From Saprospiraceae bacterium (GTDB taxonomy: Bacteria > Bacteroidota > Bacteroidia > Chitinophagales > Saprospiraceae), in assembly GCA_016710625.1 (NCBI GenBank), contig JADJVK010000040.1, positions 1 to 21,741 of the forward strand: 21,741 bases of DNA. Direction: 5' to 3'. Positions 9,519-18,328 of this stretch are shown here, in pieces (position 1 is the first letter of the stretch; every line of letters begins with the position of its first letter). The notes beneath the pieces were generated by a model. The model was given only the letters and a program-made list of their open reading frames with translations. It was not told the DNA's origin and did no database searches. Made by a program: the position numbers and the translations under genes.

Positions 9519-10250
9519 TTACCAATTTCTTTTTTCTAACATCAATTTTGTCAAAACACAAAAAAAGATGGTTACTGTTAAAAAATAAATTACATCTCTA
9601 CTATCTAAGATGCCCCTGCTGATGGATTCGTAGTGATATTGTATTCCAAATTGGCTGATCAAATCGTCGATTTTGCCTACGAAAACAGGGACTTTACTAA
9701 TGAATTCAAAACCTGTATAAACACAAAAAGAAATAAAAAGGCTCAATAAAAATGATACAATTTGGTTATTTGAAATGGAGCTTGCAAAAACGCCAATTGC
9801 CACAAAAACAGCACTTAGCAAAAACAAACCAATATAGGAACCAAAGATAGAGCCCTGATCCAAATTCCCTTTTGGAGAACCTAATTGATAGACTGAAAAG
9901 TAGAAAATAAGTGTCGGTAAAAGTGCCAACAAAACCAAAAATAAACAGGCAAAAAATTTACCCATTATCACATTGAGCTCTGTTAAAGGCTTGGTTATCA
10001 ATAACTCAATTGTTCCGTTTTGATTCTCTTCAGAGAAAGTTCTCATAGTGATAGCAGGAATCAAAAACAAGAAAATGATAGGTGCAATTTCAAACAATTG
10101 ATCCAATGAGGCGTAGTTATAAGATAAAATTGAAGTGTCTGGAAATACCCAAAGCATCAAACCTAACATCAACAAAAAAATCCCTATTACAACATAACCT
10201 ATAAGTGAACTAAAAAAAGAATTAACTTCTTTCCAAAATATACTAATCAT
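9519..10250 (-). CDS. gldF: GldF, gliding-associated ABC transporter permease
   Basis: 243 residues, the usual GldF length. Seen: six or so hydrophobic segments spread across the protein, the ABC-2 permease signature TMRTFSEENQNGTIELLIT after the second segment, and the family-typical start ISIFWKEVNSFFSSLIGYVV and ending LEKRNW. Known: permease of the GldAFG transporter associated with gliding motility and found widely in Bacteroidota. First gene of the minus-strand set gldF-gldG-DUF4340-M15, read divergently from the RNA methyltransferase gene; a TAnnTTTG box sits about 22 bases upstream. ATG start. Confidence 0.94.
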   Translation of the reverse strand: MISIFWKEVNSFFSSLIGYVVIGIFLLMLGLMLWVFPDTSILSYNYASLDQLFEIAPIIFLFLIPAITMRTFSEENQNGTIELLITKPLTELNVIMGKFFACLFLVLLALLPTLIFYFSVYQLGSPKGNLDQGSIFGSYIGLFLLSAVFVAIGVFASSISNNQIVSFLLSLFISFCVYTGFEFISKVPVFVGKIDDLISQFGIQYHYESISRGILDSRDVIYFLTVTIFFCVLTKLMLEKRNW

Positions 10251-10271
10251 AAATAATTTTTAATATTATTG

Positions 10272-10279
10272 CAAAATTA
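10272..10279 (-). promoter_or_regulatory. Putative Bacteroidota -7 box (TAATTTTG) for gldFG
   Basis: Reading the minus strand, TAATTTTG fits the TAnnTTTG consensus of the Bacteroidota primary sigma factor and lies about 22 bases before the gldF ATG. No TTG at the ideal 17-23 base spacing upstream; the nearest is at 10291-10293 with 11 bases between. AT-rich sequence gives such matches by chance, so confidence is moderate. Confidence 0.42.
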
Positions 10280-10372
10280 ATTAAGTTAATCAACTCGTCC
10301 ATGTTTTCTTTTGACAAATAGCCGACAGATTTACTTATTTTTCTGCTAATACTTTGTAAATACTTGATTCTG

Positions 10373-11742
10373 ATGCCATTAAATTTGCCTTTGGATTTTA
10401 AAAAAGAAATGGAAATTCAATTAAATGATGAATTTTCATCATTTGAAGCTGCATTGAATCAAATTCCACCAACTTCAATACGAATAAACCGATTTAAAAA
10501 TAAAAATATTGATATTGATTTGGAAAAAATCGATTGGTGTGAAGATGGATTTTATTTAGCAGATAGACCTGTTTTTACTTTAGATCCCGTTTTTCATGGT
10601 GGTGGTTATTATGTTCAAGAAGCATCCTCCATGTGGATTGCTCAACTGATAAAAGATAATTTGGATTTGTCGAAGCCATTAAGAGTTTTGGATATGTGTG
10701 CAGCTCCTGGTGGCAAGAGTACTCTAGTAGCTAGTATGATATCTGCAGATAGCTTATTGATTAGTAATGAAGTCATTAAGAGCAGAAGTCAGATATTAAA
10801 AGATAATTTAGCGAAATGGGGAAACCCAAATATAATAATTTCAAACCACGACCCAGAAGATTTTGTTGGTTTCCAAAATTATTTTGACCTCATATTAGTC
10901 GATGCACCTTGTTCTGGCGAAGGAATGTTCAGAAAAGATCCCAATGTAATGAATGAATGGTCGATGGAAAATATTCAGATTTGTGGGAAAAGGCAACATC
11001 GTATTTTGGAAAATGCTGTTTCATTATTGAAGCAAGGGGGCTATTTGATTTATAGTACTTGCACCTACAATGCTACTGAAAATGAGCAATCTGTGCAGTT
11101 TTTAATGGATTCAAATATGTTTGATGAAATAGCTGTTGATGATGACAGATTAGTTAAAAGAAAATTTGGCTATCAATGTTTTCCACATAAAATCAAAGGA
11201 GAAGGATTTTATTTTTCTATGTTAAAAAAGAAAGGTAATGAAATAAATTCATTCACATTACTTTCTAATAAAAGCAATAAATGGTTGGAGCTGACAAAAG
11301 GGGAGATGCAAATCGTTTCAGAATGGGTTGATAATGATACAAATTTGAGTATTAAAAAAAATTATGATGGTTTGATTTTTGCTTGGCAAAAATGTTTTGA
11401 TGAAGATTATGCATTAGTGGAAACTTCTTTAAAGAAATGGACAACAGTTTTGGAGATAGGAACTATAAAAGGTAAAGATTTGATTCCATCACATACTTTA
11501 GCCCTATCCAATGTATTGTCCCCTAAAATTAAAAATATTGATTTGGATTTAAAAAGTGCATTATATTTTTGAAAAAGGAGAATTTTGAAATTGAAAATCT
11601 AGAAAAGGGTTGGATGACGGTTTCTTATCAAAATATAAAATTGGGTTGGATAAAAAATATTGGAAACAGATTTAATAATTATTTACCAAATTTTTTCAGG
11701 ATTCAAATGCCTATTGATTTTGAATCGATTATGAAAAAGTAA
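10373..11742 (+). CDS. RsmB/RsmF-class rRNA m5C methyltransferase, frameshifted near the 3' end
   Basis: SAM-dependent cytosine-C5 RNA methyltransferase. Motifs, numbering from the ATG at 10373: SAM-binding VLDMCAAPGGKS (about 105-116), DAPCSGEGMFRKDP (C180, the release cysteine) and IYSTCTYNATENE (C230, the expected nucleophile). The C-terminal RNA-binding part continues (PSHTLALS), but a TGA at 11570-11572 interrupts it. The next frame then reads KGWMTVSYQNIKLGWIK and NRFNNYLPNFFRI to a stop at 11740-11742, which is the family's normal C terminus. One more T in the TTTTT run restores 456 residues, a typical length. A TTG at 10364 is an alternative start; the ATG at 10373 fits better. Specific target (C1407-type site as in E. 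coli RsmF or another) cannot be told. Divergent from gldF; a TTG at 10311 and TA/TTTG-like bases at 10332-10356 could be its promoter, weakly. Confidence 0.88.
11566..11570 (+). other. Single-base frameshift site in the RNA methyltransferase gene
   Basis: A run of five T directly precedes GA, making TGA in the upstream frame. With six T the codons read TAT TTT TTG AAA AAG, joining SALYF to LKKENFEIENLEKGW without a break and recovering the conserved GW...LGWIK...RxNNYxPxxxRI tail of the family. Confidence 0.9.
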
Positions 11743-11898
11743 TTTACTTTTATTTTTAAAACTTGTTAATGTTTAGTTATTGATATTAAACAATTGAATT
11801 AATTAATTGGTTATATCGTCATAATAAAAAAAAAAATAATTTGAAAAAAAAATATTAAAAACTTTAATTTAAAGAAGATGTAAATGTGAAAATTAGAT

Positions 11899-11906
11899 TA
11901 GTTTTG
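11899..11906 (+). promoter_or_regulatory. Putative -7 box (TAGTTTTG) for the TPR gene
   Basis: TAGTTTTG matches TAnnTTTG and is 46-52 bases before the two candidate ATG codons of the TPR gene. No clear TTG at the proper upstream spacing. The region 11743-11952 is otherwise extremely AT-rich, with an 11-base A run at 11826-11836, and holds no gene I can support. Confidence 0.38.
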
Positions 11907-11952
11907 CCCTAAATACGAAAAATAAATTAAATTATTTAAATAAATCAATCGG

Positions 11953-13530
11953 ATGACCATGAAAGCCGTTCGTTTCATAATCGCTAAATCACTTGTTTTA
12001 TTTTCTATGAGTTTTGCTGCTGCACAAACTCTCGAAGAAGGTGTATCTCTTTTAGAATCTGAGAAATTTGCTGAGTCAAGAGCAATTTTCAAAAGTCTAA
12101 TTGCAAAAAATCCTGCTGCTTCTGAGCCATATTATTACTTAGGTGAGTCATTTTATGTGAATGATAATATTGATTCTGCAAAGTATTATTTCAATAAAGG
12201 AATTGAAATGAATTCCAAAAATGGATTTTGCTATGCTGGTTTGGGAAAAATCCAATTGGATAGAAAGGAAAAAGAATCTGACAGAACTTTAGAGAAAGCT
12301 TATAATTATTCTAAAAAGAATGCTAAATCATATGTGGCTACTGCTAGGGCCTATATTGATGGCGATTTCAAAAATCCAAATAGAGCGATTGAGATTCTTT
12401 CTCCATTAACTGCTGATTACAAAGATCCAGCTATTTTTGAGACTTTAGCCGATGCTTATGTTATTCTAAATGATGGCGGTAAAGCAATGACTCAGTATCA
12501 ATTTGCCTCTGATAAAGATAAAAATAATCCAAAATATTATCTTAAAAGAGCTCAGATTTGGATGAATGCAAAAGTTTATGAAGAAGCTATCAAAGAATTG
12601 GATAATGTAATTGCATTAAAACCAAATTATGCTCCTGCATACAAGAAATTGATTGATATTTACAATATTCAAGGCAAATATGCAAAGGTTACTCCATTAT
12701 TAGAAAAATATACTAATCTAGTTGGAAGCGACTTAGATGCTAAAGAAAGCTTTGCAAAATTCTTATGGTTTCAAGCTAAAAACTATGATAAATCAATAGA
12801 AGAAGCTAAAAAGGTGCTTGCACAAGATACAAATAGAGTACAAATGTATCGATTTTTATCTATGTCTTATTTTGAAAAAGGAGATTTTCAAAATGCTTAT
12901 GACAACATGAAGAAATTCTTAGATAATGCTGGTGACAGAAAGATATATTCTTCAGATTATGAATATCTTGCGAAGGCAGCTGAAAAATTAAATATGAAAG
13001 ATGTTTCAGCAACATATTATTTGAAAGTTGTAGAAATGGATTCAACTAGAACTGATATTTATGATTCTATTGCAAAATCTTATAGAGAAAGTAAAAATTA
13101 TAAAAAAGCTTTAGACATCTATAATTTAAAATTATCAAAAGTTGCTAAACCTGTAGCGAATGATTATTATTATATCGGTTTAAATAACTATTATTTAGAT
13201 CAATATATTCAGGCAGACTCTGCTTTTGCAAAATATTGTGAATTATATCCAAATACTTCGGGTTATAATTTTAGAGCAAGAATTGCAAAAATATTAGACC
13301 CAGAGTCAAAAGAATGGAAAGCTTTACCTTTCTACGAAAAGATTGTTGAATTAGGAGAAAAAGATAAAGACAAAAACAAAAAGAATTTGATTGAGTCTTA
13401 TAACTATATCGCTGCTTATACTTACAATGTAGTGAAAGATGTTACTAAAGCTAAAGAAATTGTTCAGAAATCTTTGGACTTAGATCCTGAAAATGCTCTT
13501 GCAAAAGAGATGATGTCAAATATGAAATAA
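11953..13530 (+). CDS. Exported tetratricopeptide-repeat (TPR) protein
   Basis: 525 residues. Seen: an N-terminal signal peptide ending SFAAAQ (around residue 25), then a chain of TPR-like helix pairs over almost the whole protein. Clear units lie at about 56-92 (YYYLGESFYVNDNIDSAKYY), 195-230 (NPKYYLKRAQIWMNAKVYEEA then ALKPNYAPAYK) and near the C terminus (AKEIVQKSLDLDPENALAKE). No enzymatic motif. Start may be the ATG at 11953 or the ATG two codons later at 11959; both leave a good signal peptide. It stands alone, with its own -7 box and a strong terminator, so it is probably a single-gene unit. Likely a periplasmic or surface scaffold protein for protein-protein contacts; the specific partner is unknown. 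Homologous TPR proteins occur in gliding/T9SS Bacteroidota, but nothing here proves that link. Confidence 0.85.
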   Translation: MTMKAVRFIIAKSLVLFSMSFAAAQTLEEGVSLLESEKFAESRAIFKSLIAKNPAASEPYYYLGESFYVNDNIDSAKYYFNKGIEMNSKNGFCYAGLGKIQLDRKEKESDRTLEKAYNYSKKNAKSYVATARAYIDGDFKNPNRAIEILSPLTADYKDPAIFETLADAYVILNDGGKAMTQYQFASDKDKNNPKYYLKRAQIWMNAKVYEEAIKELDNVIALKPNYAPAYKKLIDIYNIQGKYAKVTPLLEKYTNLVGSDLDAKESFAKFLWFQAKNYDKSIEEAKKVLAQDTNRVQMYRFLSMSYFEKGDFQNAYDNMKKFLDNAGDRKIYSSDYEYLAKAAEKLNMKDVSATYYLKVVEMDSTRTDIYDSIAKSYRESKNYKKALDIYNLKLSKVAKPVANDYYYIGLNNYYLDQYIQADSAFAKYCELYPNTSGYNFRARIAKILDPESKEWKALPFYEKIVELGEKDKDKNKKNLIESYNYIAAYTYNVVKDVTKAKEIVQKSLDLDPENALAKEMMSNMK

Positions 13531-13548
13531 TTTTTTAAATTTCAATAT

Positions 13549-13583
13549 AAAAGCCTTAATGATTCGTCATTAAGGCTTTTTTT
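13549..13583 (+). terminator. Strong rho-independent terminator with TTCG loop
   Basis: A perfect 14-bp stem (13549-13562 with 13567-13580) closes a TTCG tetraloop and overlaps a seven-base T run at 13577-13583. It lies 18 bases after the TPR stop codon. It insulates the nuo operon from the TPR gene. The remaining bases to 13722 show no gene. Confidence 0.93.
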
Positions 13584-13722
13584 ATATTTATATTTTAGTA
13601 ATTTATAGTATTTCAAATATAAATTCTTTTTCATTAAATGGCGATTATTTTTATTGATTAAAAATAACAATTTCACTTCATTTTTTAAGTCAAAAATGTT
13701 ATAACAGTTTGTAAACAAAACG

Positions 13723-13739
13723 TACATTTGCAATGCAAA
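13723..13739 (+). promoter_or_regulatory. Putative nuo operon promoter (-7 box TACATTTG) with overlapping palindrome
   Basis: TACATTTG at 13723-13730 is a full match to TAnnTTTG and lies 20 bases before the nuoA ATG, predicting a very short leader. A TTG at 13709-13711 is closer than the usual 17-23 base spacing. A 13-bp palindrome, TTTGCA-A-TGCAAA (13727-13739), overlaps the box and the expected start of transcription and could bind a dimeric regulator; it may also be chance. Confidence 0.5.
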
Positions 13740-13750
13740 AAAAATAAATT

Positions 13751-14122
13751 ATGCAAGTTCAGAACTCTTTATCGGACTATTTGCCAATTTTTTTTATGTT
13801 TGTTGTTGCGGTTGGTTTTATTGTAGTTACAATGCTGGCAACTCATTGGATTGGTCCAAAGAAAAAGACAGAAAAAAAGTTGGAATCATTTGAATGTGGA
13901 ATCGAATCGCAAGGGAATGCTCGAATACCATTTAGTGTTAAATATTTCCTTGTTGCTATTTTATTTGTTTTGTTCGATGTGGAAGTGATTTTTATGTATC
14001 CATGGGCTGTAAATTTTAAAGAATTAGGACTTACTGGATTAATAGAAATGTTTTCATTTATGGCAATTTTATTGACAGGTTTCTTTTACATCATCAAGAA
14101 AGGTGCCCTTAATTGGGAATAA
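13751..14122 (+). CDS. nuoA: NADH-quinone oxidoreductase subunit A (NuoA)
   Basis: 123 residues, normal for NuoA, a small three-helix membrane subunit of complex I at the junction between the peripheral and membrane arms. Seen: three hydrophobic segments (about residues 10-32, 64-85, 95-115) and the conserved loop FECGIESQGNARIPFSVKYF, followed by LFDVEVIFMYPWAV with the acidic residues conserved in the family. First gene of the nuo operon, 20 bases after a TAnnTTTG box. ATG start. Confidence 0.96.
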   Translation: MQVQNSLSDYLPIFFMFVVAVGFIVVTMLATHWIGPKKKTEKKLESFECGIESQGNARIPFSVKYFLVAILFVLFDVEVIFMYPWAVNFKELGLTGLIEMFSFMAILLTGFFYIIKKGALNWE

Positions 14123-14146
14123 TTTATACTTTCTTAAATTTTGGAA

Positions 14147-14698
14147 ATGAAAAAAAATATAGATATAAACGCTGCATATAAACCTGATGGAATAGAAGGA
14201 GAAGGTTATTTTCTTACCACTTTAGACAAAGTTGTTGGTTTGGGGAGGAAAAACTCTTTATGGCCATTGCCTTTCGCTACTTCTTGTTGTGGTATCGAAT
14301 TTATGGCGACAATGGCAGCAGGTTATGATTTATCCAGATTTGGTTCTGAAAGACTTAGCTTTTCACCTCGTCAGGCTGATTTGCTGATGGTGATGGGAAC
14401 AATATCTAAAAAAATGGGTCCTATTTTGAGACAAGTTTACGAACAAATGGCTGAACCTAAATGGGTTTTGTCAGTTGGAGCTTGTGCCTGTTCAGGTGGG
14501 ATTTTCGATAGTTATAGTGTTTTGCAAGGTATTGATAGGGTGATCCCTGTGGACGTTTACGTTCCAGGTTGTCCGCCAAGACCTGAGCAAATAATTGAAG
14601 GATTTATGAAAATTCAACATTTGGTTGAAACTGAATCTTTGAGAAGAAGAGAATCGGAAGAATATAAAAAGTTGTTGGGAACCTATGGTATCCAATAA
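14147..14698 (+). CDS. nuoB: NADH-quinone oxidoreductase subunit B (NuoB)
   Basis: 183 residues from the ATG at 14147; a TTG at 14141 would add two residues and is less likely. Carries the terminal iron-sulfur cluster N2, which passes electrons to quinone. All four ligands are visible: the tandem cysteines C47-C48 in TSCCGIEF, C113 in GACACSGG, and C142 in VPGCPPRPEQ. The SRFGSERLSFSPRQADLL stretch near residues 63-80 is typical. Lies 24 bp after nuoA and 19 bp before nuoC. Confidence 0.96.
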   Translation: MKKNIDINAAYKPDGIEGEGYFLTTLDKVVGLGRKNSLWPLPFATSCCGIEFMATMAAGYDLSRFGSERLSFSPRQADLLMVMGTISKKMGPILRQVYEQMAEPKWVLSVGACACSGGIFDSYSVLQGIDRVIPVDVYVPGCPPRPEQIIEGFMKIQHLVETESLRRRESEEYKKLLGTYGIQ

Positions 14699-14717
14699 AT
14701 AAAATTCATGTATTTGT

Positions 14718-15230
14718 ATGATAGTTAGTGAATTAGGACAATATATTCAAGATAAAATAGTAGCTAAGTTTGGTGAGGGAACCTCAAAATTAGAAATTCA
14801 TTATGATTTTCCAGTTTTAATCGTTTCCAAGTCATTAGTATATGATTTATTAGATTTTCTAAAAAATGATGAATCATTAGCATTTAATTATCTTACGACT
14901 ATGTGTGGAGCACATTATCCAAATGCTCATACTGAAATGGAATTTGGATTGATGTATCAATTGCATAATTTTGAAAACAATAATAGAGTTCGAATCAAGG
15001 TTTTCATGCCAAAGTCAGATTTGAATATGAAAAGTATGACACCATTATGGCCCGCAGCGAATTGGATGGAAAGAGAAGCCTATGACTTTTATGGATTTAT
15101 TTTTTCAGGACATCCAAATTTGAAAAGGATTTTAAATATGGATGACATGAATTACCATCCAATGAGAAAAGAATATCCTTTAGAGGATGCGACCAGACAC
15201 GATAAAGAAGATAAATATTTTGGAAGATAA
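14718..15230 (+). CDS. nuoC: NADH-quinone oxidoreductase subunit C (NuoC)
   Basis: 170 residues, the 30-kDa-type subunit of the peripheral arm, here separate from NuoD rather than fused as in E. coli. Seen: the family signature WMEREAYDFYGFIFSGHPNLKRIL (start near residue 116) and the following HPMRKEYPLE. It contacts NuoB and NuoD near the quinone site and carries no cofactor. ATG start; 15 bp before nuoD. Confidence 0.95.
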   Translation: MIVSELGQYIQDKIVAKFGEGTSKLEIHYDFPVLIVSKSLVYDLLDFLKNDESLAFNYLTTMCGAHYPNAHTEMEFGLMYQLHNFENNNRVRIKVFMPKSDLNMKSMTPLWPAANWMEREAYDFYGFIFSGHPNLKRILNMDDMNYHPMRKEYPLEDATRHDKEDKYFGR

Positions 15231-15245
15231 GGTCAAAAAATAATT

Positions 15246-16401
15246 ATGGATATTAAACAATCAGAAATATTAGAAGCTGCTGAAAAGAATTTTTCAGTTT
15301 TAAATCTAGGACCTACTCATCCTGCTACTCATGGTATCTTCCAAAATATCTTAAAAATGGATGGTGAGATTGTCATGGAAGCAGAATCAACTATTGGATA
15401 TATTCACCGTGCTTTTGAAAAAATTGCCGAAAGAAGACCATACAATCAAATTACTACATTAACAGATAGATTAAATTATTGTTCTTCACCAATAAATAAT
15501 ATGGCTTGGCATATGACAGTTGAAAAACTGATAAATGCTGAGATTCCTAAAAGAGCTCAATATTTGAGAGTCATTATTATGGAATTGGCTAGAATAGCAG
15601 ATCACATTATTTGTGATACAGTTATTGCTGTTGATACGGGTGCTGCTACTGGTTATTTTCACCTTTTCCAGTATCGTGAAATGATCTACGAAATTTATGA
15701 AGAGGTTTGCGGGGCAAGACTAACAACGAATATTGGAAGAATTGGGGGATTAGAAAGAGATTTTTCACCTAAAGCTTGGGAGAAATTGAGGAAATTTATG
15801 AGCACATTTCCAGCTGCTTTGAAAGAATTCGACAAATTAGTTACTAGAAATAGAATCTTTATGGATAGAACTATTGGTGTTGGATGTGTGAGCAAAGAAA
15901 TGGCGATGAAATACAGCTTTAGTGGTCCGAATATGAGAGCAGCGGGGATTGATTATGATGTGAGAGCAATGAATCCATATAGTTCTTATGAAGATTTCGA
16001 ATTTGATATTCCTGTAGGTCTGGCAGAGTTATAGAATCATAGAACAAGCTGTAGCAAAAATGCCTGATGGCAACTTTTATGGTAATGTTCCTTCTTTCTA
16101 TTTGCCTCAGAAAGATGAAGTATATAATAGTATGGAGGCTTTGATTTACCATTTCAAAATAGTAATGGGCGAAAATGATGTGCCGAAAGGAGAAGTTTAT
16201 CATTCAGTAGAAGGTGGAAATGGCGAATTAGGATTTTATCTGATATCTGATGGAGGTAGAACTCCTTTCAGATTACATATGAGAAGACCTTGTTTTATTT
16301 ATTATCAATCATATCCAGAAATTATTAAAGGTGGAATGCTCTCAGATGCCATTATCACCATGAGTAGTATGAATGTGATTGCAGGAGAATTAGATGCTTA
16401 A
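15246..16401 (+). pseudogene. nuoD: NADH-quinone oxidoreductase subunit D (NuoD), broken by a ~47-bp internal deletion
   Basis: NuoD (49-kDa subunit) forms the quinone-binding cavity with NuoB. The first part reads well: GPTHPATHG with H25 and H29 near the quinone site, IHRAFEKIAERR (the 49-kDa signature), and Y77 in RLNYCSS. After FDIPVG (ending at 16019) the frame runs into a TAG at 16032-16034. Another frame resumes the family sequence at 16024 with QSYRIIEQAVAKMPDG and continues to the stop at 16399-16401 (RPCFIYYQSYPEIIKGGMLSD). Between them homologues carry about 17 residues of the form TxGDxYDRYxVRxEEMR, and only four bases are present. Restoring 47 bases would give 400 residues, the normal size. 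As written the protein would be about 262 residues and non-functional, which is hard to reconcile with an otherwise intact operon. An assembly error, or deletion in a subpopulation, is likelier than a real pseudogene. Confidence 0.9.
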
Positions 16402-16415
16402 TAAGTAATAAATGT

Positions 16416-16979
16416 ATGAATGTGAAAATACAATTTAGTGAAAAAGCACTAGCAAGTGTAAATGAAATCATTGCAAGATATCCGGCAGACAAGAAAAAAT
16501 CTGCTTTGATACCTGTATTACACATAGCACAAGCTGAATTTGATGGGTGGTTGAGTGCAGAAACAATGGATTATGTTGCTTCAATATTGGAAATCAAGCC
16601 AATAGAAGTTTACGAAGTTGCTTCATTTTACTCCATGTTCAATCTAAAGCCTGTTGGAAAGTGCCTATTAGAAGTTTGTAGAACTAGTTCATGCTGGCTG
16701 ATGGGTGCTGAAGATGTTGTTAGATTTATTGAAAATAAGCTAAATATTAAAGAAGGAGAAACTACGGCAGATGGCAAATTTACTTTGAAAACTGTAGAAT
16801 GCCTTGGTGCCTGTGGTTATGCTCCTATGTTACAAGTAGGTGATAAATTTTACGAATTTTTAACCCTTGAGAAGACCGAAAAAATTATTGATAATTTAGA
16901 TTCCACTGGTAAAAGATCGACTTATAATGGTTGGCAAACTGGTAAAGAATCTGAGATAATAATGAATAGAGTAGATTAA
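16416..16979 (+). CDS. nuoE: NADH-quinone oxidoreductase subunit E (NuoE)
   Basis: 187 residues, thioredoxin-like 24-kDa subunit of the NADH dehydrogenase module, holding the [2Fe-2S] cluster N1a. The four ligands are present: C88 and C93 in EVCRTSSCWL, C129 and C133 in VECLGACGYAP. The preceding helical part has the typical ALIPVLHIAQ and VYEVASFYSMF. The C-terminal tail after the cluster domain is slightly extended. ATG start; only 2 bp separate it from nuoF, suggesting coupled translation. Confidence 0.96.
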   Translation: MNVKIQFSEKALASVNEIIARYPADKKKSALIPVLHIAQAEFDGWLSAETMDYVASILEIKPIEVYEVASFYSMFNLKPVGKCLLEVCRTSSCWLMGAEDVVRFIENKLNIKEGETTADGKFTLKTVECLGACGYAPMLQVGDKFYEFLTLEKTEKIIDNLDSTGKRSTYNGWQTGKESEIIMNRVD

Positions 16980-16981
16980 TC

Positions 16982-18325
16982 ATGAGTAAAAAACTCTTAT
17001 TACAACATATCGATGTTCCTGGGATAAATACTTACGAAGTTTATAGAAAACAAGGTGGGTATAAAGCAGTTGAGAAAGCACTAAAGGAAATGACTGCTGA
17101 TCAGATTCTAGAAGAGGTGAAAACTTCTGGTTTGAGAGGAAGAGGAGGTGCTGGATTCCCAACAGGGATGAAATGGTCATTTTTGGCTAAACCTGAAGGT
17201 GTTGCAAGATATTTAGTTTGTAATGCTGACGAATCTGAACCGGGCACTTTTAAAGATAGATATTTGATGGAGAAAATCCCTCATTTATTAATTGAAGGGA
17301 TGATTGCTTCTTCATTTGCTTTAGGTGCAAATACTGCTTACATTTATATAAGAGGAGAATATTTCTATGTTCATAGAATTTTAGAAAATGCGATTAAGGA
17401 AGCTTATGCTAATGGTTGGTTAGGGAAAAATATTTTAGGTACTGGTTATGATCTTGATTTGTATATGCAAATTGGTGCAGGTGCCTATATTTGTGGAGAA
17501 GAAACAGCATTATTAGAATCATTAGAAGGTAAAAGAGGAAACCCAAGAATAAAACCACCATTCCCTGCTGTTGCAGGTTTGTGGGGACGCCCAACTGTGG
17601 TAAATAATGTTGAAACTATAGCAGCAGTTGTGCCAATTATCAATGAAGGAGGTGCAAATTATGCAAATATAGGTGTTGGAAAATCTACAGGTACAAAGTT
17701 GATTTCTGCATCTGGTCACATTAACAAACCAGGTGTTTATGAAATTGAATTAGGCCTTCCTGTTGAAGAATTTATCTATTCTGATCAATATTGTGGTGGA
17801 ATTCGAAATGGAAAAGAACTAAAAGCAGTTGTTGCTGGAGGCTCCTCTGTTCCAATTTTACCTAAAGAGCTTATATTGAAAACTGCAGCTGGAGAACCAA
17901 GATTGATGAGCTATGAATCCTTAGGTGATGGAGGCTTCCAAACTGGAACAATGCTAGGATCAGGTGGATTTATAGTCATGGATGAAGATACCAGTATCGT
18001 GAAAAACCTATACACATTTAGCCGATTTTACCACCATGAGAGTTGTGGACAATGTTCTCCTTGTAGAGAAGGAACTGGTTGGATGGAAAAAATATTGAAA
18101 AAGATTATTTCTGGAAATGGAACATTGAGTGATGTTGATTTATTATGGGATATCCAATCCAAAATAGAAGGCAAGACTATTTGTCCATTGGGTGAAGCAG
18201 CAGCTTGGCCCGTTGCAGCAGCAATCAGACATTTCAGAAAAGAATTTGAAGAATATGTAACAAACCCACAAAATATTGTAGATGTAAAACACTATTATAG
18301 AGTTAATAATTTAGCAGCAGTATAG
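16982..18325 (+). CDS. nuoF: NADH-quinone oxidoreductase subunit F (NuoF)
   Basis: 447 residues, the NADH- and FMN-binding 51-kDa subunit. Seen: the glycine-rich LRGRGGAGFPTGMKW (residues 51-65) and CNADESEPGTFKDR (80-93) for FMN/NADH, GAGAYICGEETALLESLEG (165-183), and the cluster N3 ligands C355, C358, C361 (SCGQCSPCREGT) and C401 (CPLGEAA). Oxidises NADH and passes electrons to the cluster chain. Spaced 2 bp from nuoE and 3 bp from nuoG, forming the E-F-G NADH-oxidising module. Confidence 0.97.
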   Translation: MSKKLLLQHIDVPGINTYEVYRKQGGYKAVEKALKEMTADQILEEVKTSGLRGRGGAGFPTGMKWSFLAKPEGVARYLVCNADESEPGTFKDRYLMEKIPHLLIEGMIASSFALGANTAYIYIRGEYFYVHRILENAIKEAYANGWLGKNILGTGYDLDLYMQIGAGAYICGEETALLESLEGKRGNPRIKPPFPAVAGLWGRPTVVNNVETIAAVVPIINEGGANYANIGVGKSTGTKLISASGHINKPGVYEIELGLPVEEFIYSDQYCGGIRNGKELKAVVAGGSSVPILPKELILKTAAGEPRLMSYESLGDGGFQTGTMLGSGGFIVMDEDTSIVKNLYTFSRFYHHESCGQCSPCREGTGWMEKILKKIISGNGTLSDVDLLWDIQSKIEGKTICPLGEAAAWPVAAAIRHFRKEFEEYVTNPQNIVDVKHYYRVNNLAAV

Positions 18326-18328
18326 ATT

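Noticed and set aside
11743..11952. Possible small RNA or gene in the gap before the TPR gene
   Set aside because: Only A/T runs and one -7-like box are visible; no stable hairpin, open frame or RNA signature.
13542..13733. Small minus-strand open frame in the TPR-nuo gap
   Set aside because: It runs through the TPR terminator and the nuo promoter box, has low-complexity AT-driven composition (many K, L, Y, N) and resembles no family I know.
16019..16034. Split or alternative two-gene nuoD, or translational bypass
   Set aside because: Conserved residues between the halves are absent from the DNA, so neither bypass nor two separate proteins would recover a normal subunit.
15919..16203. Minus-strand open frame across the nuoD break
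   Set aside because: It lies opposite the coding strand of nuoD and shows no family motif; it is a shadow frame.
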